Source of the DNA: Odiellus spinosus
Lineage: Eukaryota; Arthropoda; Arachnida; Opiliones; Phalangiidae
DNA: 64,000 nucleotides
Assembly: GCA_963920705.1 (NCBI GenBank)
Contig: OY987227.1
Span: forward strand, 4,017,143-4,081,142
Direction of reading: 5' to 3'
Shown: in pieces, positions 32,301 to 42,400 of the stretch
Layout: every line of letters begins with the position of its first letter
How positions within the stretch are numbered: position 1 is the first letter of the stretch
Program-made: the position numbers and the translations under genes
The notes under the pieces: generated by a model
What the model saw: only the letters and a program-made list of their open reading frames with translations
Told to the model about the DNA's origin: nothing
Databases searched by the model: none

Positions 32301-34778
32301 ACCCAGATTTTATCCAATATTTTACCCAGATTTTATCCAATATTTTACCCAGATTTTATCCTATATTTTACCGAGATTTTATCCAATATTTTACCCAGAT
32401 TTTATCCAATATTTTACCCAGATTTTATCCAATATTTTACCCAGATTTTATCCAATATTTTACCCAGATTTTATCCAATATTTTACCCAGATTTTATCCA
32501 ATATTTTACCCAGATTTTATCCAATATTTTACCCAGATTTTATCCAATATTTTACCCAGATTTTATCCAATATTTTACCCAGATTTTATCCAATATTTTA
32601 CCCAGATTTTATCCAATATTTTACCCAGATTTTATCCAATATTTTACCCAGATTTTATCCAATATTTTACCCAGATTTTATCCTATATTTTACCCAGATT
32701 TTATCCAATATTTTACCCAGATTTTATCCAATATTTTACCCAGATTTTATCCAATATTTTACCCAGATTTTATCCTATATTTTACCCAGATTTTATCCTA
32801 TATTTTATCCAATATTTTACCCAGATTTTATCCAATATTTTACCCAGATTTTATCCAATATTTTACCCAGATTTTATCCAATATTTTACCCAGATTTTAT
32901 CCAATATTTTACCCAGATTTTATCCAATATTTTACCCAGATTTTATCCAATATTTTACCCAGATTTTATCCTATATTTTACCCAGATTTTTTCCTATATT
33001 TTACACAGATTTTATCCTATATTTTACCCAGATTTCATCCTTTATTTTACCCAGATTTTATCCTATATTTTACCCAGATTTTACCCTATATTTTACCCAG
33101 ATTTTATCCTATATTTTACCCAGATTTTATCCTATATTTTACACGAATGTTTTTGCTATAGTGTTCCTATATTTCTCAAAACATTTCTTATATTTCTCAA
33201 ATTTCCAATATTTCTCAAAGAAATTTCCTCTATAGGCATTTCAAATATTCAGTGGTCACCCATTTTTTTTTTTTTGTTTTTTTTAATTATTGAGCGTGTA
33301 AGGTCGGCTTTGTTGCTTCAGGTACTATGTCTAGTAAACATTTTAGAAGAGTATAGGCACATAAAACTCTAGTTTTAATTGAGGATTACACAATCAATAA
33401 CTATAAGACTTCCATCCTTCATCTCCGTTTTATAAAAAATTTCTCGGGGAGGCAAATGGCTCTAATGATGGTACATTCATTATGAATCACTCTCTAAGTC
33501 AATTTCGAAAAATTGACTACTTGTGGGATCGTATATATAGACAGAACTAGAAGGTGCAGCATTTGTTATGAATTGATTGATGCCAAGATCAAAACTGTAT
33601 ATGTTCCATTGCATGAAAGCTTACAGGAAAGAAAATGACGTAATTTAAAGAGTCATATATTTGTTGCGACATCAGTGGTATTCTGCCATTGTGCGGAAAT
33701 TATTTCAATTTGAATTTCTGTTATTTAAAATGCGGAATTAATCTTTCAAAGGCTTCCAAATTATTATTTCTGACTAAAAAAACGAATATGGTGAAAAATG
33801 CAATGTCTTTCATGATATGCTGACAATTTTGGTTTATTTTGATTGAGCAAAGTGACTCATACACGAAAAGATACATTTACACTCGCTTAAAGATGCCAAA
33901 CACGATAACTATTGAAAAGTAGTAAACTTTGACCTATTTTAACAATTTATTCACTTCAAAACCACAAAGCTTTAAATTATAAATTACCACAAAGCTTTAA
34001 ATTATAAAATACCAGTTTAATATTTTTACAAGAAAAAAACGGTAAATTAACAATTAAGAACTCTAACCTTTTGGTCCTTTTGTTTACTGTCTACATGGTG
34101 ACACTACTCGGATACCATGACAACCTTCCCCTCAACAACCCCAGCACCCCTTGTCCACCTCACATCCATTATCGTACTAAACTACGTCTGAATATACTCT
34201 CGGAAGCGAATGCATTGCAATTTCTGTTCTATCAGCCTCGGAAACGAAGATTGGGTGCGAAAGCCTTCGGTTATTGCAGAAGAAGACATAAGGCGAATAA
34301 TTACAAAAACTTAACTTACCTCCAATGGATAAGCGCTACCTTTGAACAAATGCTCGGAGCCATTTTTGTCTTTGGAGCCCCAGTGAAAGTGCAACTGTTC
34401 AATCTTGTAAGTGTCTTCGTGGAGGCAGCCCTCACTAATTTCGGCTCCGGACTTTCGAGCATCCATTTGAACTATAAAGAGGAGCTCGTGATCGTTAAGA
34501 ATCACGTCAAGTAAGAGTATTTGTCTCAAAAAGCGTACCAGTGTGTCCGTTATTAACAAGCGTTGGCTTGTCCAAATCGTGGTCGTAATGCTTGAAGTAG
34601 AAGTCCTCCAGTTTCTTATCTAAATATGTTTCCGAAATGTCCACGGGAGACTGGCGTTGGCCACCGCATTGCTCCTTGTAGATATCAGCCCAATGATCGG
34701 GACCGTGATCGCCGTAATAGTCCCAATGATGTCCAGCACCATAGGAGCCGCGTAATAACAGCAAGAAAAGAGAAACAC
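26197..34778 (-). CDS. Alpha-carbonic anhydrase, likely GPI-anchored (5 coding exons, start exon missing)
   Basis: Catalyses CO2 + H2O to bicarbonate + H+ using a zinc held by three His. Exons join as 34778-34539, 34471-34320, 30011-29919, 27440-27210 and 26391-26197 with GT-AG introns of 67, 4308, 2478 and 818 bp and consistent phases, giving about 302 residues plus a missing first exon. Seen, numbered from Val1: hydrophobic leader VSLFLLLLRGSYG (1-13); QCGGQRQSPVDI (36-47); NNGHT (75-79, His78 equals the CA2 proton shuttle His64); QLHFHWG (105-111, zinc ligands His107, His109); GSEH (Glu119 equals Glu106); PLELHLVH (128-135, third ligand His132); DGLAVVAVFF (151-160); NGSLTTPTC (211-219, Thr215 equals gate Thr199); NYRPVQNLNGR (259-269). 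Cys37 and Cys219 fit the disulfide of secreted family members. After RDPNSASATS a hydrophobic stretch (284-297) and a short end suggest a GPI signal. The first exon must end in phase 1 upstream of 34778. Confidence 0.95.
26468..26829. mobile_element. MITE with long inverted ends in carbonic anhydrase intron D-E
   Basis: The left end (AATTTATTTTCGG, GTGCCAAAAAACGTATTCGA, GAATTTTC) mirrors the right end over more than 100 bp, including GGGCCAATCATATTATTTCA against TTAATATGATTGACCCG. Related pieces lie at 40024-40285 and 59270-59440. It fills most of the 818-bp intron. Confidence 0.8.
27210..27440 (-). CDS. Carbonic anhydrase exon D: substrate gate
   Basis: 231 bp, 77 residues, phase 0 at both ends. 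Acceptor TTCTTAAAACAG, donor CAG/GTTAGC. It encodes FSLFDLLP, NGSLTTPTCNEAVTW and FPQPVPIGHDQ. The usual TTPPC is TTPTC here, one Pro replaced by Thr218. The sequon NGS at 211-213 could be glycosylated. Confidence 0.95.
28165..28600. mobile_element. GAGCTCGGAAT element, copy 1 (inside intron)
   Basis: Reverse-strand relative of 50740-51190 and 57345-57805. Shared words: AGAGCTCGGAAT, TGTCAATCAGATATTA, TAAGGCAAACTTTTTATTC-type, ATGACGTTTCTCGGAATCCG-type, ATCCGTT/ATCCATTTGATAC. AT-rich, non-coding. Confidence 0.55.
28735..29080. mobile_element. Dispersed repeat, copy 2 (first at 19770-20130)
   Basis: Matches 19770-20130 in order on the same strand (CGTCGGTTTTACTT, TCATTTCAATGCGCTC and flanking words), with many substitutions. 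It lies inside carbonic anhydrase intron C-D. Confidence 0.65.
29086..29206. repeat. Near-perfect 120-bp palindrome in intron C-D
   Basis: AATATTATTAAAATAATTTA, GGTTAAATGAAACAGTTTAT pairs with its inverted copy around a centre near 29146. Arms of about 58 bp with few mismatches. MITE-like hairpin. Confidence 0.85.
29262..29526. mobile_element. Dispersed ~310-bp element, GACGAATTCGAA family, copy 2 (inverted)
   Basis: GACGAATTCGAACATTTCC at the left, TTTTGAATTCGTC at the right; AGAATGGGAACTAC and CATCTCTTAAGAGATG show the reverse orientation relative to 9070-9400. Slightly deleted relative to the other copies. Confidence 0.75.
29919..30011 (-). CDS. Carbonic anhydrase exon C: third zinc ligand
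   Basis: A 93-bp, 31-residue exon too short for frame searches. It encodes LHLVHRNTKY and DGLAVVAVFFK. Acceptor GATGTTGTAG, donor AAG/GTAATA, phase 0 at both ends. It restores PLE-LHLVH exactly as in the family. Confidence 0.95.
30069..30203. mobile_element. Foldback MITE 57 bp from exon C
   Basis: CTCGATAGGTGGCGGGATCAT (30069, in parts) faces ATGATCCTGCCACCTATCGAG (30183), and GTGGCAACCCGACGTAG faces CTACGTCGGGTTGCCAC around a short loop near 30150. About 135 bp; the inner stem is perfect. Confidence 0.85.
30283..33150. repeat. 23-bp minisatellite, about 115-120 units, inside the intron
   Basis: Core unit: TTTTATCCAATATTTTACCC followed by AGA, 23 bp, nearly invariant from about 30538 to 33000. 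The variant CCTATA instead of CCAATA marks both edges and scattered units (for example near 31440, 32110, 32225, 32365, 32780). The left flank (30283-30480) has diverged relatives (TTTCCAGA, TATCCTATATTTTACACGAA). Transcribed as part of the carbonic anhydrase pre-mRNA, each unit reads TCTGGGTAAAATATTGGATA on the sense strand. Confidence 0.98.
34320..34471 (-). CDS. Carbonic anhydrase exon B: first two zinc ligands
   Basis: Separated from exon A by a 67-bp intron (34472-34538; GTACGC to CTCCTCTTTATAG). Joining gives NNGHT-VQMD, as the family requires; reading through would meet a stop. 152 bp carrying QLHFHWGS and GSEH. Ends GAG, donor GTAAGT, phase 0. Confidence 0.93.
34539..34778 (-). CDS. 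Carbonic anhydrase exon A: leader and N-terminal domain
   Basis: Acceptor TTCTTTAACAG ends at 34779; the exon starts with two bases of a split codon. It encodes 79 residues from the hydrophobic leader to NNGHT and ends in CTG, donor GTACGC. The open frame continues upstream to an ATG at 34866, but that DNA matches a dispersed repeat, so I prefer the splice acceptor as exon start. Confidence 0.88.
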
Positions 34779-34832
34779 CTGTTAAAGAACGTATAATTGT
34801 TTTATTTTTAGGAGCGTAAACAATATTATACA

Positions 34833-35150
34833 AAAGAGGCTGCTGCGCATCCTTAAAAAAGGACAATCACGTCCTTGGGGTCAAACCCGCAAATTGACAC
34901 AATTTAAAATTTGTTAGAGAATATGCAATTTAATATTTTTGAAATTATAGTTGCAATTATTTAGCAAGGTAGAAATGATCCATTGTTTGCCGTTTTTTAA
35001 CAATATAAAAATATTTGAAGAATAAAACTGAAACGATGAACTATAATTTCAAATATATTACATTGTAAATACTATAATAAAATTGAAATTGTGTCCATTT
35101 GCGTTTTGATCCCAACGACGTGATTGAAATAATGGAAAAGTGCACATGTT
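34833..35150. mobile_element. Inverted-repeat element just upstream of exon A
   Basis: AATCACGTCCTTGGGGTCAA, ACCCGCAAATTGACACAATT at 34864-34907 faces, inverted, AAATTGTGTCCATTTGCGTT, TTGATCCCAACGACGTGATT at 35087-35127. The left end is related to 18150-18300. It lies in the 5' intron or promoter region of the carbonic anhydrase. Confidence 0.6.
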
Positions 35151-36635
35151 TAAAATCGCATATATTATACGACATCGTTCCACTGAAATCTAATCCGCAT
35201 CCACGCTCTAAACATCGGTCCTCCTGTTCTTTATCGTCACTCTATAGCAATATGACGTGTTTATTATAGAAGTTTTTATTCCGTAAATGCCAAGTCGTTA
35301 TTTACAACAAATTCAAATAGATTACGACATCGTACCGCTAAGATATAACGCCCGACAACGCTCGCACCTTCGGCGGTCGGATACTTTATATACTCATCTT
35401 GAAGCCGCTGAATAATTTTTATTCATATTAATTTCTATAACTATAACTTTCTAATTTCATAAACTGTGATTTCTTATTTCTTTCACTGGTAATTTAAATT
35501 TCTGTCCCTTAACGGGTTTTAATTTATTGCCTAAAATGCCACCTTTTTTTAAGTGCGAAGCAAAACAAGTTGTTGCATAATTGTTCTAATTTTTTCGGAT
35601 TTCGACAAACCAAGTTATGGTATTCTTTCTTCAAATAATTAAAATTTGGCTAAAATTATGGTTTTATATTGTTTTATTTATGTTCACAGCTCTGTCTGCT
35701 CATGGTCTGCTTACGCCTACCGACCCTGGGTTGCGACGCATGCGCGATTACGCGAAACTTAGATTTAACGTTTCTCGCCACCACATTAGATGTCGCCTTT
35801 AAACACTGCCCCTATGATACATGGTCCACGGTGGGGCGGTGGCACCGATCACAAAAACCAAATCGAACAGTGGAACTAAGTTCTTATATATTATATGGCT
35901 ATGGGTAAAACATTTCCTCTGTAGTATCCACAAGTCACGGATTGCACCACCAAAGCGCAGCGAATAAGATCGCTTGGCAGTAGCTATAGGGTGTCTAGCT
36001 CTATCTGGAATTGCCAGTTGATATTAATATTCTTATCCGAGAAGAAAGTCGTGCCGTGCCCCCTAACGCGTGATTCTCTGTATGCAATTTATGAATCTGT
36101 GTAGATTGTCAATACAACAAATCCAGTGCCTAGTTATCATACCATTAACAAAAGAAGAAAAAAACCAGTTGATAAACAATTGTATGTTTATAAACATTGC
36201 CTCCCACGTAGCTATTTAGTTTTATAGATTGTAATCTCTCAAAAGGCGATTGAGCGTGATTGCGAGTTATTCAATTTAAACACAGACTGAATGGAGATCG
36301 TATAACGTAGAGACAGAAAAGAAAAATAATATTTATAAAGACGCGGATGAAAGATACGGCATAGCGAGCAATCAAGAAACATTTCAAATACAAAGAGGTC
36401 TTTTTATTACGTTGAAACTGGAGCTTCTATTTTTCATCGCGAATGTTCCGAAGCCTTAAAATTGAAGTTTTCTAGGCTCGCCCCCGAATTACTGACAAAA
36501 ACATTCGTAACGAAGTCTCAGCTGTTTCGTATACAGCAACCAAATTATTTCACGTGTTTGATCTGAGATTTAAAGGGAGGGATACTAGACTAAAATGTGT
36601 TATTTTTATCGAATGGGCCCACTAAAATATCCAGG
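35151..36635. other. Spacer upstream of the known carbonic anhydrase exons
   Basis: The missing start exon and promoter could lie here or further right. ACGACATCGT.CC.CT occurs twice (35168 and 35326). The plus-strand frame 35617-35802 starts with a signal-like hydrophobic stretch but has no known partner domain; I do not call it a gene. Confidence 0.3.
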
Positions 36636-36888
36636 GACAGATTAAGCGATTTCGCACTCTGGGGAAAAATTATACCTACCCCCTAATTTGAAAATCAAAC
36701 ATTCTTCACGCCTTCACTCGGGGAAAACACTTCAATTCATCACGCCACCTCAATAGCTTCGCGCCCAGAAAGCATTTCAAATTCTATATCTAACGTCAAC
36801 TTAGTAAAATAATCACCAGATTTCTTTGGCGCCCCCATTTGGCTAGCACCCGGGGCAGGTGCTGCCCCCTTAATCTGGTCCAAAACTC
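36636..36888. mobile_element. Possible MITE with imperfect CAGGGACAGATTAAG ends
   Basis: CCAGGGACAGATTAAG (36636) faces CTTAATCTGGTCC (36872) with GGGG/CCCC-rich subterminal parts (GGCGCCCCCATTTGGCTAG, GGGGCAGGTGCTGCCCCC). Family not identified. Confidence 0.45.
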
Positions 36889-37876
36889 CCCAAAAGTTTC
36901 AAAGCTTCAAACTGGATTTGTTAAGCCTAAATTTGTTTCATAGAAATTTTACATTTTCGAAACGTCAGAAATGCTGATGCCAACTAGGACTATTAACAAT
37001 GGACACCACTCTTAATAGATAAAGTTGAATTAAAAAACCTAGAGTTCATAAGCGTCCTCTAACGGCCAAAGCAGCAGTGCGAGCAAAAGTAGGAACTAAC
37101 AAACCCATCTATTAAGATAATTATCTAGTCCTAGATGCCTAATGAGGGAATTTCTAAAAATAGCCAATGATCTAAAACATGCGCAAAAACATGCTCTTTG
37201 CACTGTATTTCACTTAGCAATTTTTGGATTAAATTAAACAACGTTTTGAAATATTTGAATGGTGCAGGTACAACTATTGATCGTAGTGATCAAAATAATT
37301 CGAATTTCCCCAAAAATATTATTCATTTATCATGGAGCCTATTTGTCCACTGTTAACCAAAAACATGCCATCTTTTTTAACGTTTAACCGTTAATGAAAA
37401 AGGTGCGATGTATTAAGATTATTGTTGTTTAATAATAAAATATAAAATTATGACCCCAAAAATATTGGGTTAATTTTAAATAATCGCAAAATTAGCAAAT
37501 AATTTTATCCAAACGCCGAGCCCTAGCACTAGAGTCTAGGTAAATAACGTAATACTGAGTAATGATTATTTGTGAAAATTCACTGATATTTATACTTGAT
37601 AATGTTGGTTTGACTTTTTAAAGTGAGACTGTCACCATTTTCGAATGCCTATGCATTTTTTTAGGTTTATTATTATTAAAATGTCATATTCAAAATTTTA
37701 TGCCTCTGGGTTGACGCGTTCGAAAGAAACTCCAAAATTAAAATAATGTAAAGCGATATAACTTTGATCAAATAGATCTAAAGGTATCCAAATCCACGAG
37801 TAGATATTAACGGTACTCAAGATGGCAGTGAAGCATCTATATTTTGATTTTTTTTTTATAAAATCCTAACAAGAGT
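36889..37876. other. Gene-free AT-rich spacer
   Basis: No exon, array or element recognised between the possible MITE and the LINE tail. Confidence 0.35.
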
Positions 37877-39330
37877 AATAATAATAATGTTTATTGAACG
37901 AGAGGAGAAAGTGACATTCACTTATTGTGCCCCGTATCAGTTTCAGAAATACAAAGTAAAACACAGAAAAACAAAAACAGCATGTTCAAATTATCAGAAA
38001 AAAGGAAATACAAATCAAAATAAACACTTAAGAGAAATATAATAAATAAATTAAATAATAATAAAAAAAAAAGAAGCCACCCACGAAACTTGTCTAATTA
38101 AGCGACTCCTAAAGGCCGAAACTGTCGAATCCGGTTTTACGTCGCTAGGAAGAAAGTTCCACGAATTTACCACGCGTTGGGTAAAAAATACCCGGCGACT
38201 CGCGGTTTGACACCTCTCTTTAAAAAGGGTGGGTGCCTTTTGGCCCGTCCACCTAACCCTAAAAAAGGCCTCAACCGACAAGTCATAATGACCATAAATT
38301 AGGTTAAACGTTTCTACTAGGTCAGTTCTAAGACGCCTGTCTGCTAGGGACATGAGGCCAGGGGCTTTAGGCGGTCTAAATAAGGGAGAGTGTGGAATCC
38401 GTTCGTGGCCTTTTTTTTTTTTTTTTTTTTTTTTCGGACCCTTTCAAGCTTCTCGATGTCCTTAAGTAGATGGCTACCCAATAAAAAAACCGGCATCACA
38501 CGTTAGAAGTGATGTTTTAGTAATTATGACGTCACGCGCGTATAAAAACAGTCTCAGGAATTTTTTACTTCTTGTGTGGTTGTTTAGTCTACCTACTTTC
38601 AGCGTAAGGTAAATTCTGGCCAGGGACTTGAGGCCAGGCGCTTTAGGCGGTCTAAATAAGGGAGAGTGTGGAATCATGGATTAAATATACCTTCCAGGGA
38701 TAGTTATCTAGGGTAAAATATATGTTTCAGACGCCCCTGTCGGCCATTATCGTCAACAACCGGAAGTCTCGTTTTTACTGATACACGGGGGTTAAAAGGG
38801 GTTAGGCTTTTTTTAAGCTCGTCTGCTCTAGGTCTGCTTTTACTGTTACCATCGTGGGCCGAATCTTCGTTTGTAAAGTTTTGCATCCTTCATTTTAATG
38901 CAAAATGTTTTCCGCGCACACTTATGAAACTTTAGGCATTAAAGAAAACGTGGAAAATGACCATAAAATTCATGTTTTAGAAGGCAAATTATAATATTCC
39001 TTGATTAAACTTTTTGAGATGTTTGGAAACCGCCATTTTCAATAAATGTAAATTTACCGCAGTCGACGCGAGGTGGCGTTAACTCAAAAAACTAGTTCCA
39101 GATTTGTATCAGTAAAGAGGGTAAAACTGGGGAACGGCAAAAATATCTGACAGCCTTGTTTGAAACAAACGTGTTCAATTCGTAGTACACTAAAATGTAG
39201 GGGACATAACTATCCCTGTAAGATATATTTAATCCATGGTGGAATCCCGTTACAAGCTTCGTGGCCTTTTTTTGGACCTTTTCAAGCTTCTCGATGTCCT
39301 TAAGTAGATGGCTACCCAATAAAAAAAACC
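37877..39330 (-). mobile_element. Broken CR1-like LINE, 3' half, rearranged
   Basis: On the minus strand 38353-38051 encodes the typical end of a non-LTR reverse transcriptase protein: RRLRTDLVETFNLIYG, SRRVFFTQRVVNSWNFLP, SDVKPDSTVSAFRSRL. Downstream the sequence ends in AATAAACATTATTATTATTA (37877-37900), the usual kind of LINE tail. Upstream parts IGSHLLKDIEKLE occur twice (near 38480-38433 and 39319-39270), the second continuing KVQKKATKLVTGF; a further piece (IPHSPLFRPPKAPGL) lies at 38677-38630. The two upstream copies share about 115 bp of flank (38476-38593 and 39317-39430), so part of the locus was duplicated. In the left copy an A7 run coding KK has grown to about 22 bases and the following codons are lost. 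Confidence 0.85.
38411..38434. repeat. Expanded T run inside LINE coding sequence
   Basis: About 22 T where the second LINE copy (39266-39272) has 7. It breaks the reading frame of the left copy. Confidence 0.8.
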
Positions 39331-39427
39331 GGCATCACACGTTAGAAGTTAGCTTCTTTTAGTAACTATGACGTCACGCGCGTATAAAAACAGTCTCAGG
39401 AATTTTTTACTTCTTGTGTGGTCGTTT

Positions 39428-39990
39428 AGGTGTATTCCTGTTGAACCGACTTCCATTCGACCGACTCAATATCGATTGTATTTATCATTTATATATATCG
39501 ATATTTTCTGGGTCCCATTCGACCGATACAATATCGATTGAGGAAAATGTTGATGATGATATATTATAATAGAATGACTTTAAGTCACCGTGGCGTAGTG
39601 AAAGAAAGTCGATGTTAGTTTACGTTAAAGGTTAGTTTATATTTTTTGACTTTGGTGGATTGTTTCTGTTATTTTATGTTGTCACTGTGGTGTAGTTTTA
39701 CGATAATGGTTGGGTTAGGTTAGGTTACAATTACTCATGAATATGAATTAAAAAAATAAATATAAATCAGCAATTCACTTTATAAAAATAAGTTCCAGGG
39801 ATCTGAAAGTATTTCGTTCGACCGACATCCCATTCGACCGCCATCCCATTCGACCGACCAAATATCGATCACATTATTTTATAATTATCGATATTGTGTC
39901 GGTCGATTGGGATTTTATTTTGGTGATTTATCGTGGCTAAAAATGTGTCGGTCCAATGGGATGTCGGTTCAATGGGCCACAATCGTTGTT
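39428..39990. mobile_element. Insertion with CCATTCGACCGA termini
   Basis: This about 560-bp block splits a sequence that is intact at 38577-38625: TTGTGTGGT.GTTTAG stands left (39414-39429) and TTGTTTAGTCTACCTACTTT right (39987-40006), so GTTTAG is probably duplicated at the target. The ends carry CCATTCGACCGAC words at the left and GTCGGTCCAATGGGATGTCG at the right, with ATCGATATT palindromes; the middle holds GGGTTAGGTTAGGTTA (39713). No transposase. Confidence 0.7.
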
Positions 39991-40023
39991 TAGTCTACCT
40001 ACTTTCAGCGTAAGGTAAATTCT

Positions 40024-40285
40024 GGCCAATCATATCATTTCATCCTTCAACAGAGCCATCGCCATTGAGTTTCTTAACAACGTCACCAGATGGCGAGAGC
40101 TACACCGTCGGAATATATTTGGAAATCTAAACTCTTTAACGCTATTGGCTATATTGGATTGGTCCGTTTTTATACTTCACTTACATTTTTTGGAAATTAA
40201 ACACCAAAAAAGTGTCCAATAATTGATCGAACCTTCTCGAATACGTGTTATATGTAATAATGATGAAGAAAATAAACGAAACTGG
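40024..40285. mobile_element. Copy of the 26468-26829 MITE family
   Basis: TGGCCAATCATATCATTTCA at the left and ATTAAACACCAAAAAAGTGT, TCTCGAATACGTG, GAAAATAAACG at the right match the intron element 26468-26829; the middle differs. Confidence 0.6.
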
Positions 40286-41213
40286 AGTTTCATTTCAACT
40301 CATATTTACCTTTAATTTAAAAGTTCATTGTAAACTCACGATGCATTTTGATGGAAAAAAATAAAATTAAAAAAGTCACAGCATCACCATATATTGGAGG
40401 AACTATATACGTAGAGGGAGTAACAGCGACTGACAGTTCTCGAATGGAGACACCAGTGCGGGGTGTCAGCTCAGAGATCCGAAAACATTCAAGGTTGCTA
40501 GTTGAGCAGTTGCGTTACAATTTTGGCAAGATTCAAGATGACGATTTTGGGGGAAATAACCGTGCCTGTTTTGGGAAACTTAAGTTTCGAAATTACAATT
40601 AAGCAGAACAAATTTTGAGAGACACTCACGCCCGTCTAGTTGCCTTGGCTGCGCGCATCACGTGATAACGAACTCTCAACTCTTACCAATAGACGACGAG
40701 TTGACGACATGCGCCAAACTAGTTGCGCGTAAATGTACCAACAGGACGAAGGGAATACGGGGGGAAAGCTAGTATCTACCGGTCGTAAAGCAGTAAGCTT
40801 TGCGAAAACAGGCAGTCCAGTTCTCCCTCACCCCTATATCCTCCTATATAAGATCTCGTCGGATTGAGCCGCATTGGCAAACTTATGCACTATTGTACTT
40901 ACGGTATGACGTAATAATCTAATTCGGAAGCCGCACAAAACACTCGTCTATGGAATCTACCATTCATGTACGTAATATTTTAATTCTGGAAACCCTAAAA
41001 CTCCGTTTTCAAACCTCAGCTGATATAAGAGCTGAATAAGGTAGTGTTAAAACCTAAATTCTGAGTGAATCAGACAAATAGGACCAGTGAGCGTCGGATT
41101 CTGGGAAATTGCCTGATGGACCATAATACGTTGTCGTGTTTTAAATAGAACAAGATTGTGAAGTCCATAAGCAATGCCACACCCAAAAGGTCTTCATTAT
41201 TATTATTATTAAC
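40286..41213. other. Gene-free spacer
   Basis: A plus-strand frame of 84 codons (40348-40602) has a credible mixed composition but no recognised domain and no splice context I trust. (ATT)n at 41197-41210 abuts the next element. Confidence 0.3.
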
Positions 41214-41568
41214 AAAAGTCTATCACTTTATTCCATAAAAGATAACAACGCCCCGTACTATCATCAAATGTACCGGCAGACTCGAGACACTCTAGCGGCC
41301 GCAGTCGGTGTTAATAGTGAAATCGGAAGCTCCACTCGTTGGATAAATTTCTTGGTTGTGAGGGAAGACAATATAGCCAATATATTTGGGGCCCGCCAAA
41401 CTTCCGTCCCTCTTTTACGACTCAAAATATCGAGGAAGAGTCCAATCACTAGCGGATGCCTTTTTTGCTAGTTTTAAGTGATGGGCTAGTACGTTTATCT
41501 GGCCCTTTGCTTATAGTATTACGCTACGCGTCGTTGTTTACTTTTATGGAATAAAGTGGTAGACTTTT
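41214..41568. mobile_element. MITE with ~35-bp inverted ends, copy 1
   Basis: AAAAGTCTATCACTTTATTC, CATAAAAG at the left mirrors GTTTACTTTTATGGAATAAA, GTGGTAGACTTTT at the right; 355 bp. Shared interior with 45481-45844: GAGACACTCTAGCG, GACAA.ATAGCCAA, AAAATATCGAGGAAGAGTCC, TTTTAAGTGATGGGCTA. Inserted beside an (ATT)n run. Confidence 0.85.
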
Positions 41569-42189
41569 TTTATTATCTTAAACAAATTCGTAAAGCCTCA
41601 GTGGGCTTGTGTACAAACTAGCAAAGGTAGTATTAAAAAAAATAAATAAAAAAACACAAATATCCATTAAGCGCATTAATTGGGGAGTAATGGAAGGAAT
41701 AATATTTTAATACAATCTGTACATATGGTAAACGTGGCATATGGTAAACAATAGCATACACAGATGGGAAATGGGCAAAAATGAGAGTAAATACGGGGGA
41801 AAACATTGATTAAAATAAAAATGAATAGCAGAGACGTAAATTTTTATTAATAAATAAAGTTGGGGAACGAAGGGGAGTGGTTTAGTATACTGGTAAGGGA
41901 AGGCCGGGAAAATCAAGGACGAAGGGGCTAGGGACCGTTTAGGAAGCTCGACACTTCACGGCAACGTTCAGTAACACTCAACGGACTCAGCGCTGAGCTC
42001 ATCGGAGCCCGATTTTTCATTGAACGGTATTTTTGATTTTAAGTTTCAACGTCAGGTTGTTGATCGGGCAGTCAAAGATATTATCTGCTGGAAGAGCGGG
42101 TTTCTCGTTGAGCAACGGAATGATGACGTAGAAATGGATGGAATTCTGATATATTGGTCTCAAATTTAATGAATTATATCAGAAGCAGA
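41569..42189. other. Gene-free spacer
   Basis: AT-rich; nothing recognised. Confidence 0.35.
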
Positions 42190-42400
42190 TGAAACCCTCC
42201 TTTGAAGTCTACTACTCCAATGTTCCATATAGCGCTCCTCTCTGTATGGTAAAATTCCCAATTTTTCTCCACAAACGACGACGTTTTTTGGACGAACTCC
42301 AAGGCTGCTAGAGATATTCGCTCGACGAGCTCCCGCTCCGAAAACATCTACCGTTAGGTAGACAAGACCCGGGAGTAATAGACTTCAAAGGAGGGTTTCA
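42190..42400. mobile_element. MITE with 29-bp inverted ends
   Basis: TGAAACCCTCCTTTGAAGTC, TACTACTCC at 42190 faces GGAGTAATAGACTTCAAAGG, AGGGTTTCA ending at 42400, one mismatch. 211 bp, no frame. Confidence 0.85.

Larger units (their letters stand above)
30012..34319 (-). other. Carbonic anhydrase intron B-C (4308 bp), mostly minisatellite
   Basis: From donor GTAAGT at 34319 to acceptor TTGTAG at 30012. About 2.8 kb of it is the 23-bp array; 33151-34319 is AT-rich DNA with nothing recognisable except a short direct repeat, ACCACAAAGCTTTAAATTAT, near 33960 and 33987. Confidence 0.85.

Noticed and set aside
34071-34514. 147-codon plus-strand frame
   Set aside because: It is antisense to carbonic anhydrase exon B and its splice sites, with no recognisable domain.
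34779-34866. ATG at 34866 as start of the carbonic anhydrase
   Set aside because: The stretch matches a dispersed repeat also at 18150 and a good splice acceptor sits at 34779, placing the leader directly at the exon start.
35617-35802. Small secreted protein with a signal-like N-terminus on the plus strand
   Set aside because: Only 61 codons, no domain, and in AT-rich DNA hydrophobic stretches of this kind are common by chance.
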